From positions 1 through 6,383 of the forward strand of contig JACMKW010000088.1 of the NCBI GenBank assembly GCA_014379885.1: 6,383 nt of DNA. Direction: 5' to 3'. This document shows, piece after piece, positions 5,231-6,383 of the stretch. A program made the translations under genes and the position numbers. The stretch's first letter is position 1. Each line of letters begins with the position of its first letter. The stretch comes from Rhizobacter sp. (GTDB lineage: Bacteria > Pseudomonadota > Gammaproteobacteria > Burkholderiales > Burkholderiaceae). Under the pieces are notes generated by a model. It made no database searches, was not told where the DNA came from, and saw only the letters and a program-made list of their open reading frames with translations.

Positions 5231-6383
5231 GGTTCGACGCCACATCGCCCGACGTGGCGGCGATCGAACGCATGTCGGAGAAGCTGGCGCGACGCGGGCC
5301 CGACCATGCGGGAACGTTCACAGACGGGCCGGTTGCCTTGGGTCACCGGCGCCTGGCCATCATCGACCTGTCGCCCAACGGCGATCAGCCGATGGTGGAC
5401 ACCACGTTGCAGCTGGCCCTGGTGTTCAACGGCACGATCTACAACTACCGCGAGCTGCGCGCCGAGCTGATCTCGATGGGCTACACCTTCTTCTCAGAGG
5501 GCGACAGCGAAGTCATCCTCAAGGCCTACCACGCCTGGGGCGAGCAGTGCGTGCAACGCTTCTACGGCATGTTTGCCTTTGCCATCTGGGACACCCGCCG
5601 CGCAAGCCTGTTCCTGGCGCGCGATCGCTTCGGCATCAAGCCGCTGTACCTGACGCAAGACAGCGGGCGGCTGCGCTTCGCGTCAAGCTTGCCGGCCCTG
5701 CTGGCAGGTGGTGGAGTCGACACGCGCCTCGACCCGGTCGCCTTGCACCACCATTTCATGCTGCACACCGTGGTGCCGGCACCGCGCACCGTGCTCAGCG
5801 GCGTGCGCAAGCTCCCGCCTGCCAGCACGATGACAGTCCACATGGACGGGCTAATCACGCAGGCGGTGTACTGGACCTTGAACGCCACGCGGCCTAAGCA
5901 CACGTTGTCGGAGGCCGAGTGGCTGGCCGCGACGCGTGCGGTGCTGGTGCGTGCGCTCGACCGCCATCGCCTGGCGGCCGACGTGCCGGTGGGGATACTG
6001 CTGTCTGGCGGCCTGGATTCGAGCCTGCTCGTCGGCCTGCTGGCCGACCATGTGGATGACTTGCTGACGTTCTCGATCGGGTTTGAAGGCATCGAAGGCA
6101 TCAGTGTGGGCGCCGAGAAGGCCGATGAATTTGAGTTTTCCGACTTGATTGCAGCGCAGTTCAAGACCCGCCATCAACAGATCTTGATCCCCAACAGCGA
6201 GGTGCTGTCACGGCTGCCCGAGGCCGTGGAGGCGATGACCGAGCCGACGATGAGCCACGACGTGATCGCGTTCTACCTGCTCAGCGAGCGGGTGTCGAAA
6301 GAGGTGAAAGTGGTGCTGGCGGGGCAAGGCGCCGACGAGGTGTTCGGCGGCTACTTCTGGTACCCGCTGATGGACGCAGAAAC
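5206..6383 (+). CDS. Glutamine-dependent amidotransferase, asparagine synthase family, NAGGN (N-acetylglutaminylglutamine amide) type; runs off right edge
   Basis: These are 392 codons of a two-domain cytoplasmic enzyme. The N-terminal class II glutaminase begins MCGICGE, so Cys2 becomes the catalytic N-terminal nucleophile once Met is removed. RGPDHAG, GHRRLAIIDLS, FNGTIYNYRELR and EGDSEVILKAY are the usual glutamine-site and structural motifs. The synthetase domain carries the PP-loop SGGLDSS at 267-273 and later GQGADEVFGGY. Family members adenylate a carboxylate and amidate it with ammonia from glutamine. The stretches LPALLAGGGVD and VVPAPRTVLSGVRKLPPA, and the form of the N-terminus, recall the TIGR03104 amidotransferase that makes the osmoprotectant N-acetylglutaminylglutamine amide (AsnO-like), rather than housekeeping AsnB. 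The start overlaps the preceding gene by 25 bases with only a weak GGGA upstream, suggesting translational coupling. The usual partner Ngg is not seen on the left; the right side is outside the window. Confidence 0.85.
   Translation, partial: MCGICGELRFDATSPDVAAIERMSEKLARRGPDHAGTFTDGPVALGHRRLAIIDLSPNGDQPMVDTTLQLALVFNGTIYNYRELRAELISMGYTFFSEGDSEVILKAYHAWGEQCVQRFYGMFAFAIWDTRRASLFLARDRFGIKPLYLTQDSGRLRFASSLPALLAGGGVDTRLDPVALHHHFMLHTVVPAPRTVLSGVRKLPPASTMTVHMDGLITQAVYWTLNATRPKHTLSEAEWLAATRAVLVRALDRHRLAADVPVGILLSGGLDSSLLVGLLADHVDDLLTFSIGFEGIEGISVGAEKADEFEFSDLIAAQFKTRHQQILIPNSEVLSRLPEAVEAMTEPTMSHDVIAFYLLSERVSKEVKVVLAGQGADEVFGGYFWYPLMDAE

Noticed and set aside
3455..5245. A 596-codon open frame on the minus strand, opposite the ATP-grasp-like gene
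   Set aside because: It mirrors the plus-strand gene almost exactly, its composition is Arg/His/Gln-rich as expected of antisense in GC-rich DNA, and no motif is visible. The plus-strand frame has clear motifs and fits the operon.
5206..6383. Housekeeping asparagine synthetase AsnB
   Set aside because: The catalytic motifs are shared, but several stretches fit the NAGGN-type branch better and the gene is embedded next to a predicted ligase. AsnB is not formally excluded because the C-terminus is missing.
1..6383. CRISPR array, tRNA, rRNA, insertion sequence or prophage
   Set aside because: I saw no regularly spaced repeats, no cloverleaf-like segments, no transposase or integrase motifs, and no flanking inverted repeats.

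Overview
The window is about 63% GC by eye. Its genes are tightly packed, have good Shine-Dalgarno sequences, and have closest remembered relatives in Betaproteobacteria, probably order Burkholderiales (Comamonadaceae or Rubrivivax-like). This placement rests on protein style and gene content, not on a database search. No tRNA, rRNA, CRISPR array or insertion sequence is visible.

Layout. Two divergent gene sets share a 225-base control region (2723-2947). Five genes run leftward: a small exported His-rich protein (2722-2282), a periplasmic Met-rich protein (2119-1685), a DUF2933-type membrane protein (1675-1382), an isoprenylcysteine-methyltransferase-like membrane protein (1385-726), and the N-terminal 236 residues of a heavy-metal P1B-type ATPase (708-1, running off the left edge). 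Together they look like a copper (or other soft-metal) handling operon: exported metal-binding proteins, membrane proteins and an export pump. Three genes run rightward: a universal stress protein (2948-3439), a 596-residue protein that I read as a circularly permuted ATP-grasp ligase (3440-5230), and a glutamine-dependent amidotransferase of the asparagine synthase family (5206-6383, running off the right edge). The amidotransferase most resembles the N-acetylglutaminylglutamine amide (NAGGN) osmoprotectant branch. The rightward genes abut or overlap and almost certainly form one transcript.

Control. The divergent region holds a perfect FNR/ANR-type box (2775-2788, TTGAT-N4-ATCAA). It sits about 40 bases upstream of the start site predicted from a -10-like hexamer for the leftward metal operon, which is the geometry of an FNR-activated class II promoter. 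A second, one-mismatch box (2874-2887) lies on the usp side. Both operons may therefore respond to low oxygen.

Most interesting point. A NAGGN-type amidotransferase is normally encoded next to the GNAT/ATP-grasp enzyme Ngg. Here the adjacent gene instead encodes a predicted circularly permuted ATP-grasp protein, preceded by a universal stress protein and FNR-like sites. This suggests an oxygen-responsive pathway for an unknown amidated peptide or amino-acid conjugate. The enzyme families are read from motifs; the pathway is inference.
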